This document shows, piece by piece, positions 27,645 to 37,594 of a stretch of 64,000 bases of DNA (positions within the stretch are counted from its first letter, which is position 1; every line of letters begins with the position of its first letter). The stretch spans positions 124,001 to 188,000 of the forward strand of contig NZ_JNYE01000001.1 in the NCBI RefSeq assembly GCF_000717185.1, read 5' to 3'. Origin of the DNA: Kitasatospora phosalacinea. GTDB lineage: Bacteria; Actinomycetota; Actinomycetes; Streptomycetales; Streptomycetaceae. The position numbers and the translations under genes are program-made. Under the pieces are notes generated by a model that worked only from the letters and a program-made list of their open reading frames with translations, ran no database searches and was not told the origin of the DNA.

Positions 27645-28904
27645 TCAGAGGGTCAGGAGTGACTTGAGGTCTTCGTACTTCCGCGGGCCGATGCCCGGGA
27701 CGTGGCGGAGTTGGTCGAGTGACTGGAAGGGGCCGTGGGTGAGGCGGTACTGCAGGATGCGTTGGGCCAGTGCGGGCCCCACGCCAGGGAGCGAGTCGAG
27801 TTGCTCCGCCCCGGCGTGGTTGAGGCTCACGGGGCCCGTGGGGCCCGCGGGGCCGGCCTGGGCCACGCCGCCAGGCAGGGGGTCGGTTCCCACGAGGATC
27901 TGCTCTCCATCGGTGAGTGGACGGGCGAGGTTGAGGCGGCTGGTGTCGGCGCCGGGCAGCGGTCCGCCCGCGGCGGCCAGGGCGTCGGCGACCCGCGAAC
28001 CCGCGGGGAGGGTGCGCAGGCCGGGGCTCTGGACTTTCCCGGCGATGTCGATGACCAGGGGCGGGCTGGTCGACGGGGGTGCTGGGGCCCCTCCTTCGGT
28101 CCGGTCGGAGACGGTTTCCGCCATGGCGATGGTCGGGACGGCAACGGGGTGCGGCCTGGCCAGCCAGAAGTGCTGGACGGCGTAGCCGGTGGCGAGGACG
28201 AGCAGGACGGTCAGGCCGAGCACGGCCCGGCGGTCGAGGGCGCATGCGGCGGGGAGGCGGAATCGCAACGGGAGTTTCGGCGGGGCGGTGTGCGGCACGG
28301 CGACAGGGGTCGGGGCTGGTCGGGGCCCGGGCGGCGGATCGGGCTCCGACGGGGTGTCGGCCCATTCGCCGTCCGGAAGGTCGAGGGTCGTAGGGCGCTT
28401 CGGTGTGGTGGCTCCGCCCAGGACGGGTGCCTCCGCGGGAGGGTCCCGCTCCGGTGACGAGTCGGCGCTGCCGTGGCCGAGGGCGGTTGTGCTGCCGGTC
28501 GCGACACCGAGGTCGGCGGCGTCGTCGACGGTCGGTTCCGGGCGCACCGGGCATCCGGATGCTCCGTACGTGGCGAGGATGCGCGGCGACGACGGCCCCG
28601 GCACCGGAACGGGGGCGGGCTGCACGGACGCAACCGCCGACTCGGGTCCGATCGGTTCAGCGGGCTCAGCGGCGCCGGTCCCGTTCTCCGGTGGCCCTCC
28701 CGGGTCGTACTCCGGGGCCTCCTCCACGGCGCTCTCCATGCCGTGTTCCAGCCGCGGGGCCGGTCCTGCGACGCTTCCGGAGAGCAGCTGGTGGTGGTCG
28801 TCGGGTCCGGCGAGCGGGTCCGCCGGGAAGAGTCGGCCGAGGCGGGCCCGGGTGGTCTCGGCGGCCTGGCGTCGGCGGGTCTGGGGGGCGGTGATGGTCC
28901 TCAT
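27645..28904 (-). CDS. comEA: ComEA-like helix-hairpin-helix DNA-binding protein
   Basis: This is a 419-residue protein, much longer than classical ComEA (about 200). A disordered N-terminal tail of roughly 200 residues leads to one membrane segment (AVLGLTVLLVLATGYAVQHF), then an SLBB-like part (VIDIAGKVQSPGLRTLPAGS) and the paired helix-hairpin-helix at the C-terminus (AEQLDSLPGVGPALAQRILQ, then GIGPRKYEDLKSLLTL). In competent cells ComEA binds incoming DNA outside the membrane and passes it to ComEC; the predicted topology fits. ATG start at 28902-28904. Two DnaA-box-like 9-mers precede it. Confidence 0.88.
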   Translation of the reverse strand: MRTITAPQTRRRQAAETTRARLGRLFPADPLAGPDDHHQLLSGSVAGPAPRLEHGMESAVEEAPEYDPGGPPENGTGAAEPAEPIGPESAVASVQPAPVPVPGPSSPRILATYGASGCPVRPEPTVDDAADLGVATGSTTALGHGSADSSPERDPPAEAPVLGGATTPKRPTTLDLPDGEWADTPSEPDPPPGPRPAPTPVAVPHTAPPKLPLRFRLPAACALDRRAVLGLTVLLVLATGYAVQHFWLARPHPVAVPTIAMAETVSDRTEGGAPAPPSTSPPLVIDIAGKVQSPGLRTLPAGSRVADALAAAGGPLPGADTSRLNLARPLTDGEQILVGTDPLPGGVAQAGPAGPTGPVSLNHAGAEQLDSLPGVGPALAQRILQYRLTHGPFQSLDQLRHVPGIGPRKYEDLKSLLTL

Positions 28905-28956
28905 GGCGAGGACAGTAGAACGGCGCTGACGGACCGTCGGAGAATGCGTCCACCCC

Positions 28957-28982
28957 TGTGGACAACTCGGGGTTGTGGATAA
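28957..28982. promoter_or_regulatory. Pair of DnaA-box-like 9-mers upstream of comEA
   Basis: TGTGGACAA (28957-28965) and TGTGGATAA (28974-28982) are the complements of TTGTCCACA, the Streptomyces-type DnaA box, and TTATCCACA, the E. coli type. They share orientation and begin 17 bases apart in the 112-base gap between degV and comEA. DnaA binding is inferred, not shown. Confidence 0.55.
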
Positions 28983-29016
28983 CTCCTGTCGCTCGAACGG
29001 GTGATTCCAGCCCGCG

Positions 29017-29973
29017 TCAGTGCGACGATGCGATGATCGGAGACACCACTACGGCCAGCAGGCCGGGGCCGACGTGCGCACCGATGACGGCTCCGACCTC
29101 ACTGACGTAGAGCCCTTCCAGTCCGGGAACACGGCCCCGCAGCCGCTCCGCCAGCGGTTCGGCCCGGTGTTCGGCGGCGAGGTGGTGGACGGTGATGTCC
29201 ACCGGCTGCTGTCCGGCGCGCTCGACGGCGATCTCCTCCAGCCTGGCGATCGCCCGGGAGGCCGTGCGGACCTTCTCCAGCGGCTCGATCCGGCCACCGG
29301 CCAGGTGCAGCAGCGGCTTCACCGCCAGCGCGGAGCCGACCAGCGCCTGGGCGGTCCCGATCCGCCCTCCTCGCCGCAGGTGCTCCAGGGTGTCGACGTA
29401 GAAGAAGCCCGCGGTGCCGGCGGCCCGGCTCTCCGCAGCGGCCACCACCAGGTCGAGATCCGCCTCGGTGGCCTCGGCGCCCGTCCCGTCGCCACCGCCC
29501 ACGGCGGCGCCCACGGCGCCCCCGGCTCCGACGGCCCCCGCACCGGGGCGTGCCGCGTCCAGCGCCTCGGCCGATTCGGCGGCGGCCAGGACGCAGCTGC
29601 CCAGTGCCATGCCGACGAGCCGGCTGTCGACCACCCGGACCGGGATCGGCACGGTGGGGGCCGCCAGCCGGGCCGCCTCCGCCGTACCGGAGAGCTCGGC
29701 CGACAGGTGGATCGAGACGATGCCCCGCGCACCGGCCTCCGCGGCGGCCCGGTAGGCGGCGGCGAAGGTCTCGGGACTGGGGCGGGAGGTCGTCACCCGC
29801 TGCTTGGAACGCAGGACCTCGGCGACGTCCTTCGGGGAGATCTCGACGCCTTCCGCGAAGACCTCGTCACCGACCGCGACGCTGAGCGGCACCACGCGGA
29901 TGCGGTGCCGGTCCACCGCTTCCTGGGGCAGATACGCGGTGGAATCCGTGACAAGTGCGAGGTGGCCGGGCAT
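29017..29973 (-). CDS. DegV family fatty-acid-binding protein
   Basis: This is a 318-residue EDD-fold protein. DegV/FakB proteins hold a fatty acid in a deep pocket and present it to the FakA kinase; no fakA is nearby. The signature VTDSTAYLP, the pocket strands SRPSPETFAAAYRAA and IHLSAELSGTAEAARLA, and FYVDTLEHLRRGGRI are present. A Gly/Ala-rich insert of about 30 residues (AVGAGGAVGAAVGGGDG) interrupts the middle, absent from ordinary family members of about 280 residues. The start is the ATG at 29971-29973; an upstream open frame is not supported. The next gene upstream is of unknown function. Confidence 0.9.
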   Translation of the reverse strand: MPGHLALVTDSTAYLPQEAVDRHRIRVVPLSVAVGDEVFAEGVEISPKDVAEVLRSKQRVTTSRPSPETFAAAYRAAAEAGARGIVSIHLSAELSGTAEAARLAAPTVPIPVRVVDSRLVGMALGSCVLAAAESAEALDAARPGAGAVGAGGAVGAAVGGGDGTGAEATEADLDLVVAAAESRAAGTAGFFYVDTLEHLRRGGRIGTAQALVGSALAVKPLLHLAGGRIEPLEKVRTASRAIARLEEIAVERAGQQPVDITVHHLAAEHRAEPLAERLRGRVPGLEGLYVSEVGAVIGAHVGPGLLAVVVSPIIASSH

Positions 29974-30070
29974 GAGCCGGAGGTTACCCGCAGCCGGGCC
30001 GGGAGGACAGCGCTCGAAGTTCGATGGTTTGCCCCCTAATGCGTCGGGTAACTTCTCCGAGCACGGACAG

Positions 30071-30104
30071 CAACCGCCTCGTGACGCGGGGTCAGGGGCG
30101 GTTG
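30071..30104 (-). terminator. Inverted repeat spanning the end of the hypothetical gene at 30092
   Basis: CAACCGCC (30071-30078) and GGCGGTTG (30097-30104) form an eight-base stem that includes the stop codon. It may end the upstream transcript before degV. Confidence 0.45.
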
Positions 30105-30865
30105 GGTCCCGCCGGGTTCGGCTTGCGGAGGCGGTCGGCGAGGCGGGAGAGCGGCTCGGCGGCCAGCCCGAGCAGTTCCTCGGCACTGGTCGGGCGACCG
30201 GCTCCGAGTCCCTTCCAGCGGTCGGCGGGCTCCTCGACGGAAGCGGCGGCCGTCCCCTGGGAGCCCCTCTGGAAGTCAGTGCCCTCGGCGGGGTCCTCGG
30301 CAGCGGGCTCGGCCGGGGTCCAGTGGCGCAGCGCTCCGGCTTCGTCCTGGCACTCCTTGCCGAGGCGGGCGAGCTCGTCGTCGGCGAAGCGGCGCATCCG
30401 GTCCTGGGCGGCCCATCGCAGGGAGTCCGCGGAGTGGGTGATCCGCTCGACGCGCTCGCGCAGCTCGGGGAGTTTGGCGGCGACTCGGCTGCTCATCGGC
30501 TCGCGCTCCAGCATGCGGAGTTCGGCGTCGAGCTCCGCGGCGTGCGCGTCGAGGCGGGTGAGCAGGTGGAGGGCGTCACCGAGCTGGCCGTCCTGCGGCA
30601 GGCCGGACTGCAGGACCTGGCGGGTGGAGTCGAGCGCGGTGCGCAGGGACAGCCGGAGCGCGGCGATCCGACCCTGCTCTCCCGGCCTGGCGATGCTCTT
30701 CGCCTTCAGGGCGGCGTTCTCCACCGCCCGCTGGGCGTTGGCGCTGTGCCGGTCGACCTTGGCCGCCACCGCCTTCGCCGCCTTCACCATTCCGACCACG
30801 GCCATCACCAGCAGCGTGACCCCGAACAGCGCGACCAGCGCCACCACCACACCGAGCGCTTCCAT
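30092..30865 (-). CDS. Conserved hypothetical protein, single-pass membrane with coiled-coil
   Basis: This is a 257-residue protein of unknown function. The N-terminus is a single membrane helix (LGVVVALVALFGVTLLVMAV). A long charged, heptad-like helical region follows (AKVDRHSANAQRAVENAAL, then RLDAHAAELDAELRMLE and ELRERVERITHSADSLRWAA), ending in an acidic disordered tail. The start is ATG at 30863-30865 with a moderate AGGTGGG upstream. The likely topology is a helix anchored in the membrane with the coiled-coil in the cytoplasm. It sits between degV and leuS, on the same strand. Confidence 0.8.
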   Translation of the reverse strand: MEALGVVVALVALFGVTLLVMAVVGMVKAAKAVAAKVDRHSANAQRAVENAALKAKSIARPGEQGRIAALRLSLRTALDSTRQVLQSGLPQDGQLGDALHLLTRLDAHAAELDAELRMLEREPMSSRVAAKLPELRERVERITHSADSLRWAAQDRMRRFADDELARLGKECQDEAGALRHWTPAEPAAEDPAEGTDFQRGSQGTAAASVEEPADRWKGLGAGRPTSAEELLGLAAEPLSRLADRLRKPNPAGPNRP

Positions 30866-31117
30866 CGGGAGCCCACCTTCCGCCCGTGACCGGCCCTGAA
30901 CCGCCTGTTGCGGTCCGCTTGTCCGTCGGACCTCCACCGTAGCCCGGAGCGGCGGTCGACAGCAGGCCGTGGGCACCACTCCTGCCCGAGATCAGGGACA
31001 GCTCAGGGATGTCCCCCAAGCGATCTCCCCGAGATCCCGGGTGCTTTCACCGAAGAACGGAGCCACCTTGTTCGCACTCCTCCGGCGGTCGGCCCGGCCG
31101 CATCCGCAGACGGCGAA
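30866..31117. other. Gene-free gap downstream of leuS
   Basis: This is most of a 319-base gap between the hypothetical gene and leuS. I see no gene; the open frames here run against leuS and lack coding bias. Confidence 0.5.
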
Positions 31118-31151
31118 GGGCCGGCCGCCCCTCGACGGGAACGACCGGCCC
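31118..31151 (-). terminator. Weak hairpin after leuS
   Basis: Seven-base arms (31118-31124 and 31145-31151), 33 bases past the leuS stop. Confidence 0.4.
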
Positions 31152-31184
31152 CACTCGGCCGACAGCGCGTCGGCCCGGGTCCCG

Positions 31185-34064
<2,880 letters not shown>

Positions 34065-34115
34065 GGTCCTTCAAGCTCCATCGTCATCAGTCAGCGAACA
34101 GGCCGTAGAAAGCAG

Positions 34116-34136
34116 AAAACCCCTCCGCAGGAGGGG
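34116..34136 (-). terminator. Attenuator terminator in the leuS leader
   Basis: On the minus strand CCCCTCC, three bases and GGAGGGG form a seven-base stem followed by TTTT and CTGCTTTCT. It lies between the leader peptide and leuS, in the place of an attenuator. A GAGGG at 34155-34159 can pair with CCCTC at 34131-34135 and thus open the stem. Confidence 0.75.
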
Positions 34137-34172
34137 ACGCCACGCCGACTCCGGCCCTCGAGCCGGTCCTGG

Positions 34173-34211
34173 TCAGCGCGGCCGGCTAAGAAGCAGGCGC
34201 ACAGTTCGCAT
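34173..34211 (-). CDS. leuS leader peptide (three consecutive Leu codons)
   Basis: A 12-residue open frame, MRTVRLLLSRPR, on the minus strand contains CTG-CTT-CTT; CTT is a rare codon in high-GC actinobacteria. Upstream, TACCCT lies six bases before the ATG, as in leaderless transcripts, though no good -35 is evident. An AGCCGG directly after the Leu codons can pair with CCGGCT downstream; a ribosome stalled on the Leu codons would cover it and favour the GAGGG/CCCTC antiterminator. That is the logic of ribosome-mediated attenuation as known for amino-acid biosynthetic genes of actinobacteria. The role here is inferred from sequence. Confidence 0.75.
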   Translation of the reverse strand: MRTVRLLLSRPR

Positions 34212-34280
34212 GGGCTCAGGGTACCGCACCCCCTCAACCCCCTTTCGCCTCACCACGTCAACCCCCGGCCCGGCCCGGCG

Positions 34281-35573
34281 CTACGCCTCCGCGCGCATCG
34301 CGGCATCGAAGTCCCGCAGGGCCCGCGCCACCCGGGCCGACTGCATGCCCGCCGCGAGCAGCCGCGCCCGGTCCGCGGTCCGTTCGGCCTCGGCCCGCTC
34401 GCCGGTGCGGCGGTAGGAATCGGCGAGGCGCACCATCAACAGCGCCTTGGCCCGGGCCCGTTCCACCGAGAGCGAGTCGATCGAGGACAGCAGCAGGCTG
34501 CGCGCCTGCCCGTGCTCGCCGAGCAGCAGGTACCCCTCGCCGACCATGCCCTCCAGATCGGCCCGCTCCTGCCCGTGCCCCGCCACGCCCTCCAACTCCC
34601 GGAACGCCCGCTCGGCGACGGCCTCCGCGCTGATCTGCTCCCCCTTGCGGCCGTGCGCCCGGGCGATCCGCCCCAACTGCAGGGCCCGCTCGCGCGGCGT
34701 CAGCACGGCGTCCGCGGCGCGCAGCGCGGTGGAGAGCATCGCCACCGGGTCGAGCCCCCGCCCGCCGGAGTTGTACGTCGCCTGGACGGCGAGGCAGCCC
34801 ACCACGCCGACGCCGAGCCGCGGGTCGCCCGAGACGTGCGCGGCCCGCAGCGCGGCGACGAAGGCCCGCTGCGCGGCGGCGTCGTTGCCCATGTCGTAGT
34901 TGGCCCAGCCGACCAGCCGGGCCAGTCGGCTGGCCGCCCCGTACAGTTCGCGGCCGAGCGGTTCGTCGTAGCTGCCGAGTTCCAACAGCTTTCCCACCAT
35001 GGCGAGTTCGGCCTTGGCGAGGTCGAGGATCAGGCCACCGCCGTAGGTGCGTTCCAGTCGCTGCTTGGAGTCGTAGGACAGCCGCAGGTCGGCCAGCTGC
35101 TCGGGGGCGATCCGCAGCGCCCCCTCGCCACCGGTGACCGGCGGGGGCGGGGAGGCCCAGTGCCGGGCCGCCTGTTCCAGCTCGTCGCCGCGGAACAGGT
35201 CGGTCAGGCGGACGGGGGCGCCGTCGGCGCCCGCCTCGCGGAGCGCGGTCTGCGCGGTGTCGGCGGTCCACGGGTCGGTCAGTAGCCGGGGCGAGAGCAT
35301 CTTCGCCCCCCGGCGGGAGCCCATCTGCCCCCAGAGCTGCTCGTAGGTGACGGCGATGCCGACGCTGCGGCCCAGCACCTCGCAGACGGTCTGGTCGTGC
35401 GGCGAACGCGGCACCATGCCCCGGTCGCGCCACTTGTACGGTGCGGTGGAACTGATCGCCATGCCGCCCGGGAGCACCGCGTTCACCTCGCGGGCCAGCC
35501 GCTCCGGGCTCCAGCCGAGCTGGTGGAGTATCCGGGCGAGTTCGTCGTTCCGTTTTCGCACCAGGTCGGCCAT
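34281..35573 (-). CDS. Helix-turn-helix / TPR-like regulatory protein
   Basis: This is a 430-residue protein of a Streptomyces-typical family. The N-terminal 80 residues resemble a plasmid- or Xre-type helix-turn-helix (ILHQLGWSPERLAREVNAVL, then APYKWRDRGMVPRSPHDQTV), and the rest is helical repeats like tetratricopeptides (LYGAASRLARLVGWANYDMG, LGRIARAHGRKGEQISAEAV). No sensor or kinase domain is evident. The start is ATG at 35571-35573. It lies between tRNA-Ala genes and the leuS attenuator; regulation and target are unknown. Confidence 0.82.
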   Translation of the reverse strand: MADLVRKRNDELARILHQLGWSPERLAREVNAVLPGGMAISSTAPYKWRDRGMVPRSPHDQTVCEVLGRSVGIAVTYEQLWGQMGSRRGAKMLSPRLLTDPWTADTAQTALREAGADGAPVRLTDLFRGDELEQAARHWASPPPPVTGGEGALRIAPEQLADLRLSYDSKQRLERTYGGGLILDLAKAELAMVGKLLELGSYDEPLGRELYGAASRLARLVGWANYDMGNDAAAQRAFVAALRAAHVSGDPRLGVGVVGCLAVQATYNSGGRGLDPVAMLSTALRAADAVLTPRERALQLGRIARAHGRKGEQISAEAVAERAFRELEGVAGHGQERADLEGMVGEGYLLLGEHGQARSLLLSSIDSLSVERARAKALLMVRLADSYRRTGERAEAERTADRARLLAAGMQSARVARALRDFDAAMRAEA

Positions 35574-35626
35574 GGCACGACGGTAGCGGCCCCGCCCTCC
35601 GCTCGGCAGGGAAGTCCGGTGAACGA

Positions 35627-35658
35627 CCGGAGGCCGCCCCTCGCGGGACGGCCTCCGG
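35627..35658 (-). terminator. Terminator after the tRNA-Ala cluster
   Basis: A ten-base perfect stem (35627-35636 and 35649-35658) lies immediately after the 3' end of the last tRNA-Ala gene on the minus strand. Confidence 0.7.
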
Positions 35659-35665
35659 ACTGCTG

Positions 35666-35738
35666 TGGAGCTAAGGAGAATCGAACTCCTGACCTATTGC
35701 ATGCCATGCAATCGCTCTACCAACTGAGCTATAGCCCC
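35666..35738 (-). tRNA. tRNA-Ala (GGC), third copy in transcription order
   Basis: A 73-base cloverleaf: acceptor GGGGCTA pairs with TAGCTCC, and the anticodon stem ATTGC/GCAAT encloses the loop ATGGCAT, giving anticodon GGC (Ala). The discriminator base is A. The CCA end is not encoded. The gene is identical to the copies at 36021 and 36132. It is followed by a hairpin terminator at 35627-35658. Confidence 0.97.
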
Positions 35739-35978
35739 ATGCTGTTACTGCTGTCACCTGCGGTTTCCCTCGGCGACATCGCCAACTGTACACGGTCGGC
35801 GCCCCCTGCCCTAATCCGTTCCGAGGCCCCGCAGGACCCCGAGCCGCCGCGGACCGCGCGGGCCGGCGGAACCCCGCACCCGCCCGAACGAGACCCCGAT
35901 CCCGCCGACCGGGCAGGATCCCGGGCAGGATCCCGGGCCCGTCCGCGGAGCGTCCGCGAGAACACCCGAAAACACCGA

Positions 35979-36007
35979 AGGCCGCCACCCTCTTCGGGTA
36001 ACGGCCT
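35979..36007 (-). terminator. Hairpin between the second and third tRNA-Ala genes
   Basis: Six-base arms AGGCCG (35979-35984) and CGGCCT (36002-36007), with a further ACCC/GGGT pairing inside. It resembles the terminator after the last copy and may process or partly end transcription. The rest of the 282-base spacer 35739-36020 holds no gene. Confidence 0.5.
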
Positions 36008-36020
36008 CGCGGAACTGCTG

Positions 36021-36093
36021 TGGAGCTAAGGAGAATCGAACTCCTGACCTATTGCATGCCATGCAATCGCTCTACCAACTGAGCTATAGCCCC
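36021..36093 (-). tRNA. tRNA-Ala (GGC), second copy in transcription order
   Basis: This is identical to the copies at 35666 and 36132 over all 73 bases, including anticodon GGC. The CCA end is not encoded. It shares the flank TGCTG just downstream with the third copy, so the two look like a recent duplication. Confidence 0.97.
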
Positions 36094-36131
36094 GCGACAC
36101 TGACGACCACTCACGGACCACCGGTGCGGAG

Positions 36132-36204
36132 TGGAGCTAAGGAGAATCGAACTCCTGACCTATTGCATGCCATGCAATCGCTCTACCAACTGAGCTATAG
36201 CCCC
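36132..36204 (-). tRNA. tRNA-Ala (GGC), first copy in transcription order
   Basis: This is identical to the other two tRNA-Ala(GGC) genes. It is nearest the promoter at 36265-36294 and separated from the second copy by only 38 bases, so the cluster is probably one primary transcript. Confidence 0.97.
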
Positions 36205-36264
36205 GCAGTTCCGCGACTCCCGCCCCCGGTTTCCCGTCTGCGTTCCTCGCTGCGAACGAGGAAG

Positions 36265-36294
36265 ACTCTAGCTGGTCAGAGCCGGAACTGTGAA
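36265..36294 (-). promoter_or_regulatory. Housekeeping promoter of the tRNA-Ala cluster
   Basis: On the minus strand TTCACA, 18 bases and TAGAGT read toward the tRNA genes. Five of six -35 bases and four of six -10 bases match the consensus. The expected start is about 36257, 50 bases before the first tRNA, with a small hairpin in the leader. Confidence 0.7.
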
Positions 36295-36335
36295 ATCCGG
36301 GTCGTTCGGCCGTCAGGTCTCGCCGCGGGCCCGCC

Positions 36336-36983
36336 TCAGGTCTCGTCGCCGATGACCGGCTGCGGCAGCGTGCCCGCGTTGTGCTCCAGCAGCCGCCACC
36401 CGCGCGAGTCCTGGCCGAGCACCGACCAGCAGCAGTTGGAGAGACCGCCGAAGCGCTCCCACAGCTCCGGCTCCAGGCCCAGCATCCGACCGATCATGGT
36501 GCGGATGGTGCCGCCGTGGCTGACCACCACCAGGGTGCCGCCCTCCGGCAGCTTGTCCACCGCGTCCAGCACCACCGGGACGGCCCGGTCGGCCACCTCG
36601 GTGGCCAGCTCGCCGCCGCCGCGCCGCACCTGCTCGCCCTTCGACCACGCCTCGAACTGCTCCGGGTAGCGGGCCTGGATCTCGGTCTTGGTGAGCCCCT
36701 GCCACTCCCCCGCGTACGCCTCCCGCAGGCCCTCGTGGTGGTGCGCTTCGAGGCCGGTGAGCGCGGCGAGCTCGGCGGCGGTGCGCCGAGCCCGCTGCAG
36801 GTCGGAGGAGACCAGCAGGTCGGGCCGGAGCCCGGCGAGCAGTCGAGCCGCCCGCTGGGCCTGGAAGACGCCCTGGTCGGTGAGCTCGATGTCCGTCGTG
36901 CCCTGGAACCGCGCTTCGAGGTTCCAGGAGGTCTGGCCGTGCCGCCAGAGGACGATGCGCGGCCAGGCCCCGACCCGGCTCAG
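36336..36983 (-). CDS. Histidine phosphatase family protein, probable CTG start
   Basis: This is a 215-residue phosphoglycerate-mutase-like phosphatase. The catalytic RHG is in IVLWRHGQTSWNLEARF, and the second histidine in VVVSHGGTIRTMIGRML. Substrate unknown; members include alpha-ribazole and sugar phosphatases. No ATG, GTG or TTG lies in frame between rsfS coding sequence and RHG. The best start is CTG at 36981-36983, overlapping the rsfS stop as CTGA, exactly as GTGA overlaps elsewhere, with GGGGG seven bases upstream. Translational coupling to rsfS is therefore likely; rsfS-phosphatase pairs are common in Streptomyces. Confidence 0.85.
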   Translation of the reverse strand: MSRVGAWPRIVLWRHGQTSWNLEARFQGTTDIELTDQGVFQAQRAARLLAGLRPDLLVSSDLQRARRTAAELAALTGLEAHHHEGLREAYAGEWQGLTKTEIQARYPEQFEAWSKGEQVRRGGGELATEVADRAVPVVLDAVDKLPEGGTLVVVSHGGTIRTMIGRMLGLEPELWERFGGLSNCCWSVLGQDSRGWRLLEHNAGTLPQPVIGDET

Positions 36984-37417
36984 AGGTCGCCCCCGGAGAC
37001 GGCGTTGCCGGCCGCGTCGGTGACGGCGTTCTCCGGCCGGTTGCGGGTGGCCAGCGCGTCCTCCGGGATCGGCAGCTCGGGGCAGTCCTTCCACAGGCGG
37101 TCGAGCGAGTAGAAGGAGCGCTCCTCGGAGTGCTGGACGTGCACCACGATGTCCAGGTAGTCGAGCAGGATCCAACGGCCCTCGCGCTCGCCCTCCCGGC
37201 GCACCGGCTTCACGTCGAGCTTCTCGCGCAGTTGGTCCTCGATCTCCTCCGCGATCGCCCGCACCTGGCGGTCGTTGGCGGCGGAGGCGATCAGGAAGGC
37301 GTCGGTGATCGACAGCACCTCGCTGACGTCGAAGGCGATGATGTCGTGCGCCAGCTTGTCGGCCGCCGCCTGCGCGGCGACGGTGATCAGTTCCTGGCTT
37401 CGGTCGGTGACGGTCAC
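36980..37417 (-). CDS. rsfS: Ribosome silencing factor RsfS
   Basis: This is a 145-residue Iojap-family protein that binds L14 and prevents subunit joining in starved cells. The conserved block ADKLAHDIIAFDVSEVLSIT, then FLIASAANDRQVRAIAEEIE and GRWILLDYLDIVVHVQHSEE, is complete. The C-terminal extension of about 25 residues (ATRNRPENAVTDAAGNAVSG) is variable. ATG at 37415-37417. A terminator at 37472-37506 separates it from the LCP-like gene, so rsfS and the phosphatase form their own unit. Confidence 0.95.
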   Translation of the reverse strand: MTVTDRSQELITVAAQAAADKLAHDIIAFDVSEVLSITDAFLIASAANDRQVRAIAEEIEDQLREKLDVKPVRREGEREGRWILLDYLDIVVHVQHSEERSFYSLDRLWKDCPELPIPEDALATRNRPENAVTDAAGNAVSGGDL

Positions 37418-37471
37418 GATGCTCTTCCGGATCGGCTGTGGGGATACCCTCCCAGGATCTCATGAACGCGA

Positions 37472-37506
37472 CGGAGCCCCCGAGCGTTTTCCGTCCGGGG
37501 GCTCCG
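37472..37506 (-). terminator. Hairpin terminator after the LCP-like gene
   Basis: Eleven-base perfect arms (37472-37482 and 37496-37506) lie between the LCP-like stop and the rsfS start. Confidence 0.75.
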
Positions 37507-37594
37507 ACCGCGCCTTCGCGGCGCCCTGCTGGGTCCTGCCGGGTCCTGCCGGACCCCCGCCGGGCCTTCTACCGGGCCCTGCTCCGAGTCGTCC

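Noticed and set aside
34065..34280. T-box riboswitch before leuS
   Set aside because: No T-box sequence or specifier stem is visible; the leader-peptide/terminator arrangement explains the region better.
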